DNA of 44,061 bases from Polyangiaceae bacterium (GTDB lineage: Bacteria; Myxococcota_A; Polyangia; Polyangiales; Polyangiaceae), in NCBI GenBank assembly GCA_029266615.1, contig JAQSWN010000089.1, positions 1 to 44,061 on the forward strand, written 5' to 3'. A model generated the notes under the pieces. The model was not told where the DNA came from and did not search any database. It was given only the letters and a program-made list of their open reading frames with translations. Within the stretch, counting starts at the first letter, position 1. The number at the start of each line of letters is the position of its first letter. Shown piece after piece: positions 24,769 to 33,334 of this stretch. The translations under genes and the position numbers were made by a program.

Positions 24769-25984
24769 GTGTTTTGTCCGAACTGTGGGACCGAGAATGA
24801 GGAAGCGGCGACGACCTGCAAGAAGTGCGGGTTCAGCCTGAAAGGTGCCGCTGCCCCGAAGTTCAAGGGCACGATGCTGATGATGAACGCACCCACGGGC
24901 CTCAAGCCCGCCGGTGCGCCCGGTGCCCCGGCCCCCGGTGCTCCCTTGCCAGCGCCCGCGCCAGCTCCGGCGGCTGCGCCGCCACCGGCCGCTGCGCCGG
25001 CTGCGCCGCCAGCCGGTGCTCCACGCCCGCAGCTGAAGGGAACGATGCTCGGCGTCGCGCCCCCTTCGTTCGGTGCGCCTCAGCCGCAAGGTGCGCCGCC
25101 CGCTGCCGGTGGCTTCGGTCCGCCCCCCGGTGGCCCGGCTCCCGGTGGCTTCGGTCCGCCCCCCGGCGGTCCTGCTCCTGGCGGGTTCGGTCCCCCTCCG
25201 GGTGCGCCGGGCGGCTTTGCGCCGCCGCCGGCCGCCGCCCCTTCGCCCAATCCGTATGGCCCGCCTCCCGGCGCGCCAGTCGCTCCTCCGCCCGGCATCG
25301 CCGATCAGCCCGTGAACCCTCTCGGCGGCACGATGGTCGCGGACGCCGGCGCTTTCAATCCGTACGGCCAGCCCCCGCAGGGTGGTTTCGGCGGTCCGCC
25401 GCCCGCCGCCCCGGGTGGCTACGGCGCGCCTCCTTCCCCCGGGGCTTATGGCGCCCCCCCTGCCCCCGGCGGCTACGGCAATCAGGATCCCGGCGCCGGC
25501 GGTCCTCCGCCCGGTGGCGGTTACGGCGGTCCTCCGCCCGGTGGGCGCTCCCACGCCAGGCGGTTACGGCGCTCCCGCCCCGGGTCCTTCCGGAGGTTAC
25601 GGCGGCATGCCGGGCGGCGCAGCTCCCATCGTCGCTAGCGGCGGTGCGCGCGGTCCGATCGGGCAGACCCGTAACCCCATCATGGTGCTCGTCGTGGGCT
25701 CCATCTGCTTCGTCTACGCCATCATCCAAATGTGGGGGATGTTGAGCGAGCTGAAGGCGTTCCGTGGCAAGGACGACATCAACCCGATCCTGCTGTTCGT
25801 GCCGATCCTGAACATCATCCTGCTGTGGGGCCTCCCCGCGAAGGTGCTGGAAGCCAAGCAGATGGCTGGTGTCCCGAACGCGCAGGTGCCGCACCCGGTG
25901 CTGTACTTGCTCCTCGGCGCCTACTTCCTCCCGTCGGACCTGAACGAGGTCTGGGCGGCAGCGGGCGGCGGGCAGCCCCGCTGA
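24769..25984 (+). pseudogene. Zinc-ribbon, Pro/Gly-rich membrane protein with one frameshift
   Basis: The first reading frame starts at GTG 24769 behind an excellent ribosome binding site. It encodes a zinc ribbon (CPNCGTENEEAATTCKKCG) followed by a long Ala/Pro/Gly linker with PPxGGPAPGGFG repeats. At about 25543 this frame turns Arg-rich and soon ends, while the next frame (+1) continues the same PGGYGAPAPGPSGGYGG repeat. It then reads a hydrophobic helix (NPIMVLVVGSICFVYAIIQM), a second (PILLFVPILNIILLWGLPAK) and a stop at 25984. One extra G in GGTGGGCGCT explains the break; removing it gives 404 residues. The cause may be a true mutation, a sequencing error or, less likely, programmed +1 slippage. 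The intact protein would be a membrane-anchored zinc-ribbon protein of unknown role, followed by a terminator hairpin. Confidence 0.75.
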
Positions 25985-26015
25985 TTGCAGACGCCATCGT
26001 GGTGGTGAGCTGAAC

Positions 26016-26047
26016 CGAACGGCGCCTCTCGGCGCCGTTCGCGTTTT
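26016..26047 (+). terminator. Rho-independent terminator
   Basis: An 11-bp perfect stem (26016-26026 with 26031-26041, sequence CGAACGGCGCC) and a TCTC loop, followed by GCGTTTT-type T-rich sequence. It lies just after the zinc-ribbon gene and before the DUF2752 gene, so it separates the two transcripts. Confidence 0.8.
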
Positions 26048-26500
26048 GTGACTACGCTTGGCGACGTGAGCCGGTTCAGGACCTTGGGCGGCCTAGCGCT
26101 GCTGGCAGGATTGGTCAGCCTCGCCGTGCACTGGGACTTTCCCCTGTGCCCGATGGCGTCGAGCTTCGGTGTGCCCTGCCCCGGCTGTGGGCTCACCCGC
26201 GCGACCCTCGCGCTGCTCCGCGGAGACGTTCACGGTGCGCTCCACTTCCACCCGCTGGTTTGGCTACTCACGCCGCTGTTCGTGCTCTTCGCCGCCAGCG
26301 GATTGGTAGAGCTGCTGCGGGCTCCACGGAGCGAGCCGTGGCGAGCGTCGCCGATTCGCTTTCGTGGGCCGGTGTTCAACGTCCTGGCCGCGGCGGTGCT
26401 CGCGCTCACGCTGGGCGTATGGGGCCTGCGGTTTGCCGGTTTCTTCGGCGGCCCGGCCCCGGTCACGTCACTTGGCGCGTGGCTAGTCACGAGGCGTTAG
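26048..26500 (+). CDS. DUF2752 family membrane protein
   Basis: A 150-residue protein. The family signature CPMASSFGVPCPGCGLTRA is present near residue 45, followed by helix LALLRGDVHGALHFHPLVWL. Three to four membrane helices are visible. A GTG start at 26048 sits within the terminator tail of the previous gene; a second GTG six codons later is possible. DUF2752 proteins are small membrane proteins of unknown function that often lie near zinc-ribbon proteins. The 3' end overlaps the convergent broken gene by 18 bp. Confidence 0.85.
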   Translation: MTTLGDVSRFRTLGGLALLAGLVSLAVHWDFPLCPMASSFGVPCPGCGLTRATLALLRGDVHGALHFHPLVWLLTPLFVLFAASGLVELLRAPRSEPWRASPIRFRGPVFNVLAAAVLALTLGVWGLRFAGFFGGPAPVTSLGAWLVTRR

Positions 26501-27101
26501 CCGCTCCACTGCGAACGAAGGCGGGCGCGGCCGATAGCGCTCGATGCGGTAGTGGAGCGCCAGGACCGGCGTGCCCCAGAACGGAACCGTGTGGTCACAG
26601 CGCAGCGTCTCCGCTGCGTCGACGCAGTCGGAGGTCGCCGCGCGCGTCCACGCTCGGACGCAGCATCACGGTCGCGTTGCCCTGCGGCATGGGGAACGCC
26701 ACCTTGACGCAGCGTCGCTCCGCGCGCGGCGCAAGCTCGGTCATATAAAATCCCGTGAATACGACGAGACCGCTCTCACTCAGGCGGCGGGACCAGCCTG
26801 CGTAGCGCACCCGTCCCGAGGGCTCCCGCAGGAGCGCGATCTCGCTGTCGACGCCGCTCGCGGTGTCCAGGCTCCGCAGTGGCCCGCAGCCGCGCCGCGC
26901 TCCAACACGAGCCCTTCGCGCTCTGCGCACTCCTCGTACGGCTTGTCGCCGATAGTCGCCGCCGAACGGCCCCCAGAGCCAAGGGACCTCGGCCTGGGTC
27001 ACGCGCCTTCCGAAGGCGCGTATCAGCAGGTAAATGAAGGCGCTACCGACCGCCGCGATCGCCAGCCGCACGGGACCGAGCGGCGACGGCGGCATGGCCA
27101 T
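26483..27101 (-). pseudogene. Membrane-anchored protein broken by three single-base indels
   Basis: The ATG at 27101 starts a protein with one N-terminal helix (VRLAIAAVGSAFIYLLIRAF). The frame then breaks three times. An extra base in the C5 run (26970-26974) leads to a second frame reading TIGDKPYEECAEREGLVLER. A missing base near 26875 returns to the first frame (VDSEIALLREPSGRVRYAGW, FTGFYMTELAPRAERRCVKV). An extra base near 26640 leads again to the second frame, ending DHTVPFWGTPVLALHYRIER and a TAG at 26483-26485. Net length corrected for these is 205 residues. Between the breaks each segment looks protein-like while the other frames are Arg-rich. The family is unknown. It may be a decayed gene or an assembly artefact. 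Confidence 0.65.
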
Positions 27102-27110
27102 GGCCCGTCG

Positions 27111-28217
27111 TCACACGTTGAAGCGGAAATGCATCACGTCGCCGTCCCGCACGATGTACTCGCGACCTTCGATCGCCTGCTTGCCGGCTTCACGGCACTT
27201 CGCTTCGCTGCCGTACTTGATGAAGTCTTCCCACCAGATGACCTCGGCTTTGATGAAGCCGCGCTCGAAGTCCGTGTGGATCACGCCGGCGGCTTGCGGC
27301 GCCGTCGAGCCCTTGCGCACCGTCCACGCGCGCACCTCTTGCTTGCCGGCGGTCAGGTACGTGATGAGACCGAGCAGCTCGTACCCGGTGCGAATGACCG
27401 AGTTGAGGCCCGGCTCCTTGAGGCCGACGCTCTCCAAGAAGTCAGGGCGATCCGCCGGCTCCAGCTGCGCGATCTGCTCCTCGATGGCGGCGCAGATGGC
27501 GACGACGGGCGCGCCTTCCGACTTCGCGAACTCCACGAGCCGCTGAAAGTGCTTGTCGGCAACTAGGTTGGACAGCGCGCCCTCCGCGACGTTGCCGACA
27601 TAGAACATGCGCTTGCTGGTGAGCAGCTGCATGTCATCCACGATGCTGCGCTCTTTCTCGCTGTCACCCAGCTCGAAGGTGCGCACGGGTTTGCCTTCGT
27701 CCAAATGCTTGACGAGCCGCTCGCACAACGGCACCGCGAGCTTCTCGATGGGGTCGTTCCCCTTGGCTTGCTTGCGCGCCTTGTCCAAGCGCTTGCTCAC
27801 CGTGTCCAAGTCCTTGAGGCAAAGCTCGGTGTTGATGGTCGCGATGTCTGCGACCGGGTCCACCTTGTTCTCGACGTGAATGACGTTGTCGTCGTCGAAG
27901 CAACGCACGACGTGCGCAACCGCGTCCACCTCGCGGATGTGGCTCAAGAACTGGTTACCGAGCCCTTCTCCCTTGGAGGCGCCGCGCACGAGGCCGGCGA
28001 TGTCCACGAAGCGGATCGTCGTCAGCACGATCTTGTCCGGCTCGATGAGCTTGGCGAGCGCGTCCACGCGCGGGTCGGGGACGCTCACGATGCCGACGTT
28101 CGGCTCAATCGTGCAAAACGGGAAATTGGCGGCTTCCGCCTTGGCGCTGGAGAGCGAGTTGAAGAGCGTGCTCTTCCCCACGTTGGGGAGGCCGACGATG
28201 CCGCAGGAAAAGCCCAT
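27111..28217 (-). CDS. ychF: Redox-regulated ATPase/GTPase YchF (OLA1 family)
   Basis: A 368-residue Obg-like P-loop NTPase. Residues 1-60 include CGIVGLPNVGKSTLFNSLSS (G1 loop) and NFPFCTIEPNVGIVSVPDPR. The G3 region is FVDIAGLVRGASKGEGLGNQ, followed by FLSHIREVDAVAHVVRCFDD. A coiled-coil region is in the middle, and the C-terminal TGS-like domain ends VWWEDFIKYGS and GREYIVRDGDVMHFRFNV. The length is typical. YchF binds ribosomes and prefers ATP; it is a stress-linked, near-universal protein. The gene is complete and not obviously in an operon with the neighbouring amidotransferase. Confidence 0.96.
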   Translation of the reverse strand: MGFSCGIVGLPNVGKSTLFNSLSSAKAEAANFPFCTIEPNVGIVSVPDPRVDALAKLIEPDKIVLTTIRFVDIAGLVRGASKGEGLGNQFLSHIREVDAVAHVVRCFDDDNVIHVENKVDPVADIATINTELCLKDLDTVSKRLDKARKQAKGNDPIEKLAVPLCERLVKHLDEGKPVRTFELGDSEKERSIVDDMQLLTSKRMFYVGNVAEGALSNLVADKHFQRLVEFAKSEGAPVVAICAAIEEQIAQLEPADRPDFLESVGLKEPGLNSVIRTGYELLGLITYLTAGKQEVRAWTVRKGSTAPQAAGVIHTDFERGFIKAEVIWWEDFIKYGSEAKCREAGKQAIEGREYIVRDGDVMHFRFNV

Positions 28218-28271
28218 GGTGGGCGGCCTTCTACCACCGGCGGCCCCATTCGCAATCGACGAACGAGCGGC

Positions 28272-28991
28272 TCAGCGCGGACGCAGGCCGTGGGTCACGA
28301 AACGGCGTAAAACCAGCCTGCCCGCCTCGGCGGCGGTGACGCCCGCCAGCACGGCCTGCGGATCGCGCCCCTCTTGTTCCAGCACCTGGGCCCGGGTCTC
28401 CACGTATTCGCGGATCACCTGCTCGTCGAACTCGGGGTGAAACTGCACGCCCCACGCACGCTCCCCGAAGCGTACGGCCGCATGAGGGTCCAGGGCCGTC
28501 GTCGCCAAGAGCCGGACGCCGGAAGGCAAGCGGGTGACCGAATCCACGTGGGTAGCATGGGCGAGCGCAGGCTCGATGCGACGATCGAGCAGGGGGTCGT
28601 CGTCTACGATGGTGAGCGCCACGGTGCCCATTTCGCGGCCACGCGGGTTGCGCTCCACGAGGCCGCCGAGGGCCTGGCCGAGCAGCTGGTGGCCAAAGCA
28701 AATGCCGAGCACGGGATGCTCGTCTTTCACGGCGCCGGCCAGATACTCCTCTGCCCTCAGCATCCACGGCGCGCGCTCGGTCACGCTCGAGGCCGAGCCC
28801 GTCACTATCACCCCCGCGAAACGCTCGGCCGACGGCAGCTCGCCCGCCTCGCGAGCGTCCACCTCCACGAACCCGTGCTCCCAAACGTCGGCGAGCCCGG
28901 TGCGCACCAGGCTCGCAAAACCCCCCACTCGTTCGCGCGTCCTCGGCACGGGATCGCCGGTCACCAAGATGCACAGAGGTGCGCGCTCCAT
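28272..28991 (-). CDS. Class I glutamine amidotransferase-like protein
   Basis: A 239-residue protein starting MERAPLCILVTGDPVP at ATG 28991; the earlier in-frame ATG gives Arg-rich sequence. The catalytic triad of class I amidotransferases is visible: Cys in LGICFGHQLLGQALGG, and His and Glu in WGVQFHPEFDE. It resembles stand-alone GMP-synthase-like amidotransferases (GATase1 similar to YfeJ or gamma-glutamyl hydrolase-type enzymes). No synthetase domain is attached, so the amide acceptor is unknown. It is divergent from the epimerase gene with 47 nt between the starts. Confidence 0.88.
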   Translation of the reverse strand: MERAPLCILVTGDPVPRTRERVGGFASLVRTGLADVWEHGFVEVDAREAGELPSAERFAGVIVTGSASSVTERAPWMLRAEEYLAGAVKDEHPVLGICFGHQLLGQALGGLVERNPRGREMGTVALTIVDDDPLLDRRIEPALAHATHVDSVTRLPSGVRLLATTALDPHAAVRFGERAWGVQFHPEFDEQVIREYVETRAQVLEQEGRDPQAVLAGVTAAEAGRLVLRRFVTHGLRPR

Positions 28992-29038
28992 GCGGGGAGC
29001 ATAGCTCGGTCCTCGGCAGATGGTGTTACGGTGCGCGC

Positions 29039-30109
29039 GTGCGCATCCTCCGCGTGACCGTCGAGCCATGGGACGTGGAGCTACTGGAGCCGTTCGGCAT
29101 CGCCACCGGCGCCCAGGAGCTCGCGAGTAACGTGCTCTGTGAAGTCGAGCTGCAAAGCGGCGCGCGCGGTTTGGGCGAAGCGGCGCCGTTTCCGGCCGTG
29201 AACGGCGAGACCCAAGCGGACGCCTTGGCCGCGCTGAGCGCCGTGGCCGAGTCGCTGGTCGGCTACGAGTGGACGGACGCCAGCCGTCTCTTGCCCGCGG
29301 TCCGCGAGCGCCTCGACCATGCGCCCAGCGCGCTCGCGGCCCTGGAAATGGCGCTGCTCGACGCGGATTGCCGCGAGCGCGGGGTCTCCTTGTTCCAGCA
29401 CTTCGGGGGACGGTCCGCGCAGCTGCTCACCGACATCACCATCCCCACCGGGGGCGCAGACCGAGCGGCGGCGGCGGCGGCGCGGGCCGTCACGCAGGGC
29501 TTCGTGACGCTCAAGGTCAAGGTCGGCGGCGAGCCGTTCGAGCACGACCTCTTACGGCTGCGCCGCATCGCCGCCGCCGCGCCCGGAGCGCGCCTCTTGC
29601 TGGACGCCAATGCCAGCCTCACCGGGGAGCAAGCGGTGGAGCTCGTGCGTGGTCTCGGAGCTGCGCGAAGCCAGGTCGTGTTGTTCGAGCAGCCGTGCCG
29701 GCGCGGTGACTACGCCGGCTGTCGCACCGTGCGAGCCGCGGGCATCCGCGTCGCCGCGGACGAAGACGCCCGCTCGGTTGCGGACTTGGTGAGCCTGCGC
29801 GCCGAGCAGGCGGCGGACGTCGTCAATTTCAAGGTCACGAAGAGCGGCGTGAGCCACGCCTTGGCCATGATCGAGGAGGCACGCCGGCTAGGCTTTGGCT
29901 TGATGATGGGGGGCATGGTGGAGACGCGGCTGGCCATGACCTTCTCGGCCTGCATCGCCGGGGGGCAAGGCGGCTTCGAAGAGCTCGACTTGGATACGCC
30001 GCTGTTCATGAAAGACGACAAGCTGGTGGGCGGCTTCGACCAGGCCGGTCCGCTCCTATCGCTCAGCGGCGTCTCGCGCGGGCACGGCGTTCGGCGACGC
30101 TCGCGGTGA
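29039..30109 (+). CDS. Dipeptide epimerase (L-Ala-D/L-Glu epimerase type, enolase superfamily)
   Basis: A 356-residue enolase-superfamily protein. The GTG at 29039 gives a family-like N-terminus VRILRVTVEPWDVELLEPFG. Catalytic motifs are VTLKVKVGG (KxK, Lys159 and Lys161), metal ligands LLLDAN (Asp189), LFEQPC (Glu217) and AADEDA (Asp241), and the second acid/base Lys in VNFKVTKSG (Lys265/268). The closing GGMVETRLAMTFSACIA resembles muconate-lactonizing/dipeptide epimerases. The likely reaction is epimerisation of L-Ala-L-Glu-like peptides from peptidoglycan recycling. Substrate specificity cannot be fixed from sequence. Confidence 0.85.
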   Translation: MRILRVTVEPWDVELLEPFGIATGAQELASNVLCEVELQSGARGLGEAAPFPAVNGETQADALAALSAVAESLVGYEWTDASRLLPAVRERLDHAPSALAALEMALLDADCRERGVSLFQHFGGRSAQLLTDITIPTGGADRAAAAAARAVTQGFVTLKVKVGGEPFEHDLLRLRRIAAAAPGARLLLDANASLTGEQAVELVRGLGAARSQVVLFEQPCRRGDYAGCRTVRAAGIRVAADEDARSVADLVSLRAEQAADVVNFKVTKSGVSHALAMIEEARRLGFGLMMGGMVETRLAMTFSACIAGGQGGFEELDLDTPLFMKDDKLVGGFDQAGPLLSLSGVSRGHGVRRRSR

Positions 30110-30124
30110 CTCCCGGACGCGAGT

Positions 30125-30309
30125 CCGAGATTCACGGGGAGATCGGGGTCGGCGGGAGCTCTGCGAGGGGAGATTTTAGGGTTCGCGCTGCCGCCGTTGG
30201 CCCCACCCGCCTCCAGTGCGGCCAGCGCGGTTTAGTCGCTCGCCGTAGGCGAGGCGAACCCCCAAATTTGCCGAAATTCCAGATCTCCCGATCTCCCGGT
30301 GAATCTCGG
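30125..30309. repeat. Nested inverted-repeat element (possible structured RNA or MITE-like sequence)
   Basis: A 23-bp arm at 30125-30147 is matched by its reverse complement at 30287-30309 with one mismatch. Further inside, GGGTTCGC (30179-30186) pairs with GCGAACCC (30254-30261), GCGCTG (30185-30190) with CAGCGC (30223-30228), and TGGCC (30198-30202) with GGCCA (30220-30224). The pairs nest in order, so the whole 185-nt stretch could fold into one long hairpin. No coding sequence fits. It could be a mobile repeat, a structured RNA or a cruciform. It is not a known family to me. Confidence 0.6.
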
Positions 30310-30385
30310 GCGTGCCGACGGCCCGCCTCGGCCTGCGCGCCGGCTTTGGTGAAAGCGCGAACACGCCGCGAACGAGCGGCTTGGT

Positions 30386-30414
30386 TTGACAGGCGGCGAA
30401 AGGGAGTGAAAATT
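30386..30414 (+). promoter_or_regulatory. Candidate sigma70 promoter
   Basis: TTGACA (30386-30391), a 17-nt spacer, then AAAATT (30409-30414). It lies immediately before the 5'-nucleotidase gene. If used, the first-choice TTG start at 30423 would be nearly leaderless, which argues for a later start. Confidence 0.4.
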
Positions 30415-30422
30415 AGGGAAGG

Positions 30423-31949
30423 TTGCGGCCTGCGGGCGCGACCTTTCGGCCCCCTCCATTGACCGCCAGCGTACTCTTGGACCCACGCCAGCTGCTCTTA
30501 CCCCTGCCGGGCGGTGGGCCCGCGTCCGGCGCCGGGCGCGGCATTCCTCGCGCGGAGCGCGTGTTCGTGAACCGAGACTTGAGGCTGTCCGGCATCGACT
30601 GGGTCGGCTTCGACATGGACTACACGCTCGCCATCTACCGCCAAGAGGAGATGGACGCGCTCAGCGTGGAGCTGATGGTCGATCGCTTGATCAAGCGCGG
30701 CTACCCGACTTACCTGAAGAAGCTCCGCTTCGACACTCGCTTCCCCATCCGCGGGCTACTCGTCGACAAGCGTTACGGCCACATCCTGAAAATGGACCGT
30801 TACAAGGTGGTGCACCGCGGTTACCACGGTATGCGGCGCCTCTCTCGCGAAGAGATCACGGAGCTTTACCATCACAAGCGCATTCGCCCCCACACGTCGC
30901 GCTACCACTGGATAGACACTCTCTTCGCGCTGAGCGAGGTCACCTCCTACGCCGCGGTGGTGGAAGAGCTCGAGCGACGCGGCGAGAAGGTCGATTTCGA
31001 CAAGCTGTTCAGCGACGTGCGCGCCTCCATCGACGAAGCGCACGCAGAGGGCGCCGTGTACCGCGCCGTGACTTCGGATCTACCGCGCTACATCGATCGA
31101 GATCCGGAGCTGGCGCGCGCGCTACACAAGCTGCGCTCGGCCGGGAAGCGGCTGTTCGTGCTCACGAACTCCCCCTTCAGTTACACGGACACGATGATGA
31201 CGTACCTCCTCGGCGGCGCGCTGCCGGAGTACCCGAGCTGGCGTCACTACTTCGAGATCATCATTTGTGCCGCGCAGAAGCCGCGCTGGTTCCAGGAAGG
31301 GCGGCCCCTCATGGAGCGAGACGGAGACGTGCTCCGCAACGTGCGTGGCTCGTTCGAGCGCGGCAAAGTTTACGAAGGCGGCAACCTCGCCGAGTTCGAG
31401 CGCATGGTCGGCATCACCGGCAACAACGTGCTCTACGTCGGCGACCACATCTATGGTGACATCCTGCGCTCCAAAAAGGAGTCGTCGTGGCAAACCGCGA
31501 TGATCATCCAAGAAATGGATCAGGAGATCTCCGCGCACGAAGCCTGTAACGAGGACTTGGCTCGCCAGCGCCTCTTGGAGGAGACGCGAGATCGCTTCGA
31601 GGACGAGCTTCGGTACCTCCAAGCCCATTACAAAGAGCTCACCCGCGTTCCCCCCGCGCCCGGCTCCAGTGAAGACGCGGAGCGGCTGCGCGTGAAGCGC
31701 GGGCTGGAACGCGTCCGCGCCGAGCTGCGCAGCATCGGGAGCGAGCACGATTTACTCGCGGAGCGCATCTCTCAACGCTTCCACCCCTACTGGGGCTCCC
31801 TCCTCAAAGAGCAGAGCGAGATGAGCAGCTTCGGCCTCCAGGTGGACCTTTACGCCGACGTCTACACCCGCCGGGTGTCCTGTTTGCGCGCGTATTCGCC
31901 GCAGCAATTCTTTCGCTCTCCTTACGACCTCATGCCGCACGAGCTGTAG
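30423..31949 (+). CDS. HAD-IG family 5'-nucleotidase (eukaryotic cytosolic purine nucleotidase-like)
   Basis: About 508 residues from the earliest start. The HAD motif I is WVGFDMDYTLAIY (nucleophile DMDYT), with motif II LFVLTNSPFSYTDTMM and motif III/IV in NNVLYVGDHIYGDILRSKK. The middle part (LVDKRYGHILKMDRYKVVHR, then HYFEIIICAAQKPRWFQ) is typical of the HAD-IG 5'-nucleotidase family related to human NT5C2, which removes phosphate from purine monophosphates. The start is uncertain: TTG 30423, TTG 30462 or GTG near 30560, none with a clear ribosome binding site. The C-terminal 150 residues are a charged helical region. It is soluble and cytoplasmic. Confidence 0.88.
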   Translation: MRPAGATFRPPPLTASVLLDPRQLLLPLPGGGPASGAGRGIPRAERVFVNRDLRLSGIDWVGFDMDYTLAIYRQEEMDALSVELMVDRLIKRGYPTYLKKLRFDTRFPIRGLLVDKRYGHILKMDRYKVVHRGYHGMRRLSREEITELYHHKRIRPHTSRYHWIDTLFALSEVTSYAAVVEELERRGEKVDFDKLFSDVRASIDEAHAEGAVYRAVTSDLPRYIDRDPELARALHKLRSAGKRLFVLTNSPFSYTDTMMTYLLGGALPEYPSWRHYFEIIICAAQKPRWFQEGRPLMERDGDVLRNVRGSFERGKVYEGGNLAEFERMVGITGNNVLYVGDHIYGDILRSKKESSWQTAMIIQEMDQEISAHEACNEDLARQRLLEETRDRFEDELRYLQAHYKELTRVPPAPGSSEDAERLRVKRGLERVRAELRSIGSEHDLLAERISQRFHPYWGSLLKEQSEMSSFGLQVDLYADVYTRRVSCLRAYSPQQFFRSPYDLMPHEL

Positions 31950-32160
31950 GCCCCGCGTTTCGAGCATGGATTGACGCCTGCCTTTGCCGAGCGTCGCGCT
32001 CGTCGCTGCCGGCCGAAAGGCCGAGAGATATCCGTCGAGCGGTATGGTTTTCGGGAATGTGCTAGCACCGCGGCGGCTTTTCAACGTCGCCTCCGAGCAC
32101 TAGGTGTCCGGCGGCACGAGCCTCCCTACCCCTCCGGAAGAAGACCAGGAAACATCGCCG

Positions 32161-32877
32161 ATGAATCTCGTTGAGTGGCTCCAGCACCTGATGACGAATT
32201 TCGGTGCGACGTGGGTGATGCAGCTCATGATCGCCCTGAGCGTTGCGTCCGTCACCATCATGCTCGAGCGCGGCTGGTTCTACTGGTCCATTCGGGACGA
32301 CATCCCCACGCTTGCACAGTCCCTGCGGGACAAGCTGCGGGGTGACGACATGGCCGGCGCGCTCACATTGATGGAGAAGTCGCCCAGCGCCGAGGCGGCC
32401 GTGGTCGTCGCCGGGCTGCGCGAGGCGGACCGCGGCGCCAAGGCGGCGGACAAGGCCATGCGTGGCGCCGCCGCGCTGCAGAAGATGAAGCTGGAGCGCC
32501 GGCTCGCCTTCTTGGGCACGCTCGGCAACAACGCGCCCTTCATCGGCTTGTTCGGTACCGTCATCGGCGTCGTCCAGGCGTTCGAGGCGCTCGGCAAGCA
32601 GGGCGGGGGCCAGGACGCGGCTCAGGCCGCGAGCAGCGCGGCCGCGCCCACCGCGGTCATGTCCGCCATCGCCGAGGCGCTCGTCGCGACCGCGGTCGGT
32701 CTCGCCGTCGCCATCCCGGCCGTGGCCGCTTACAACTTTTACCAGCGCCACACGCGCGCGGTGCTCGGCAACACGGACGCACTCACCAACGTTCTGCTCG
32801 CCCACCTCTCGGGTGAAGAGAAACCGAAGAGCCCCGCCGCCAAGGCCAAAGCTGCCGCTGACGACGAGGACGACTGA
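32161..32877 (+). CDS. exbB: ExbB/TolQ-type proton channel protein
   Basis: A 238-residue inner-membrane protein. ATG at 32161; an AGGAAA lies about 10 nt upstream. One N-terminal helix ([20 protein letters not shown]) is followed by a cytoplasmic loop, then the two-helix signature [20 protein letters not shown] with [12 protein letters not shown], and [20 protein letters not shown] with VAAYNFYQ. It forms a proton-driven motor with ExbD that energises TonB. The soluble tail is Lys/Ala-rich. Its stop is 3 nt before exbD. MotA/TolQ alternatives are less likely because tonB follows. Confidence 0.93.
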   Translation: MNLVEWLQHLMTNFGATWVMQLMIALSVASVTIMLERGWFYWSIRDDIPTLAQSLRDKLRGDDMAGALTLMEKSPSAEAAVVVAGLREADRGAKAADKAMRGAAALQKMKLERRLAFLGTLGNNAPFIGLFGTVIGVVQAFEALGKQGGGQDAAQAASSAAAPTAVMSAIAEALVATAVGLAVAIPAVAAYNFYQRHTRAVLGNTDALTNVLLAHLSGEEKPKSPAAKAKAAADDEDD

Positions 32878-32880
32878 GCC

Positions 32881-33327
32881 ATGGCCGGCGGCGCGAGCGA
32901 CGACGACGACGGAATGATCTCGGGCATCAACGTCACCCCTCTGGTTGACGTGACGCTCGTGCTCCTCATCATCTTCATGGTGACGGCGCGCATCATCGTG
33001 TCGCAAGGCATGCCCATGGACTTGCCCAAGTCCGCGAGCGGCGAAGCCCTGCAGACGGTGTTCGCGGTGGAGCTGACCGCCGACGGCAAGACCCGGGTGG
33101 ACTCGGAGGCCGCCGTCGACGACGACGCCATCGTCCCCCTCGCCAAGAAAGCCAAAGCGAAGAACAAGGACCTTCGCGCCGTGATCCGCGCGGACAAGAA
33201 GGTCGAGCACGGCCGGGTCATCCGGGTGCTGGACCTGCTCCGCCGCTCGGGCATCTCGAAGATCGCCTTCGCGGTCACGCCGAGCGCGGAAGGCGTCCCC
33301 GCCCCCGCGCTAGAGCCGAAGAAGTAA
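32881..33327 (+). CDS. exbD: ExbD/TolR-type protein
   Basis: A 148-residue, single-helix inner-membrane protein. The N-terminal acidic stretch is followed by INVTPLVDVTLVLLIIFMVT, with the conserved membrane Asp23 used for proton transfer in ExbD/TolR. The periplasmic domain has DGKTRVDSEAAVDDD and LRAVIRADKKVEHGRVIRVL, the typical fold. It completes the proton motor with ExbB and links to TonB 7 nt downstream. Confidence 0.95.
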   Translation: MAGGASDDDDGMISGINVTPLVDVTLVLLIIFMVTARIIVSQGMPMDLPKSASGEALQTVFAVELTADGKTRVDSEAAVDDDAIVPLAKKAKAKNKDLRAVIRADKKVEHGRVIRVLDLLRRSGISKIAFAVTPSAEGVPAPALEPKK

Positions 33328-33334
33328 ACGCGTC

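Larger units (their letters stand above)
30110..30422. other. Intergenic region with inverted-repeat element
   Basis: No supportable gene in about 310 bases. It contains the nested inverted repeat at 30125-30309 and a sigma70-like promoter at 30386-30414 for the downstream 5'-nucleotidase gene. Confidence 0.7.

Noticed and set aside
24154-24905. Small frames in the nuoE/zinc-ribbon gap
   Set aside because: Arg/Ser-rich, without a ribosome binding site and overlapping promoter features.
25080-25298. Gly/Pro-rich minus-strand frame over the zinc-ribbon linker
   Set aside because: It mirrors the low-complexity coding repeat and has no other features.
28231-28974. Alternative frame across the glutamine amidotransferase
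   Set aside because: The other frame has the complete catalytic triad; this one is Arg/Gly-rich.
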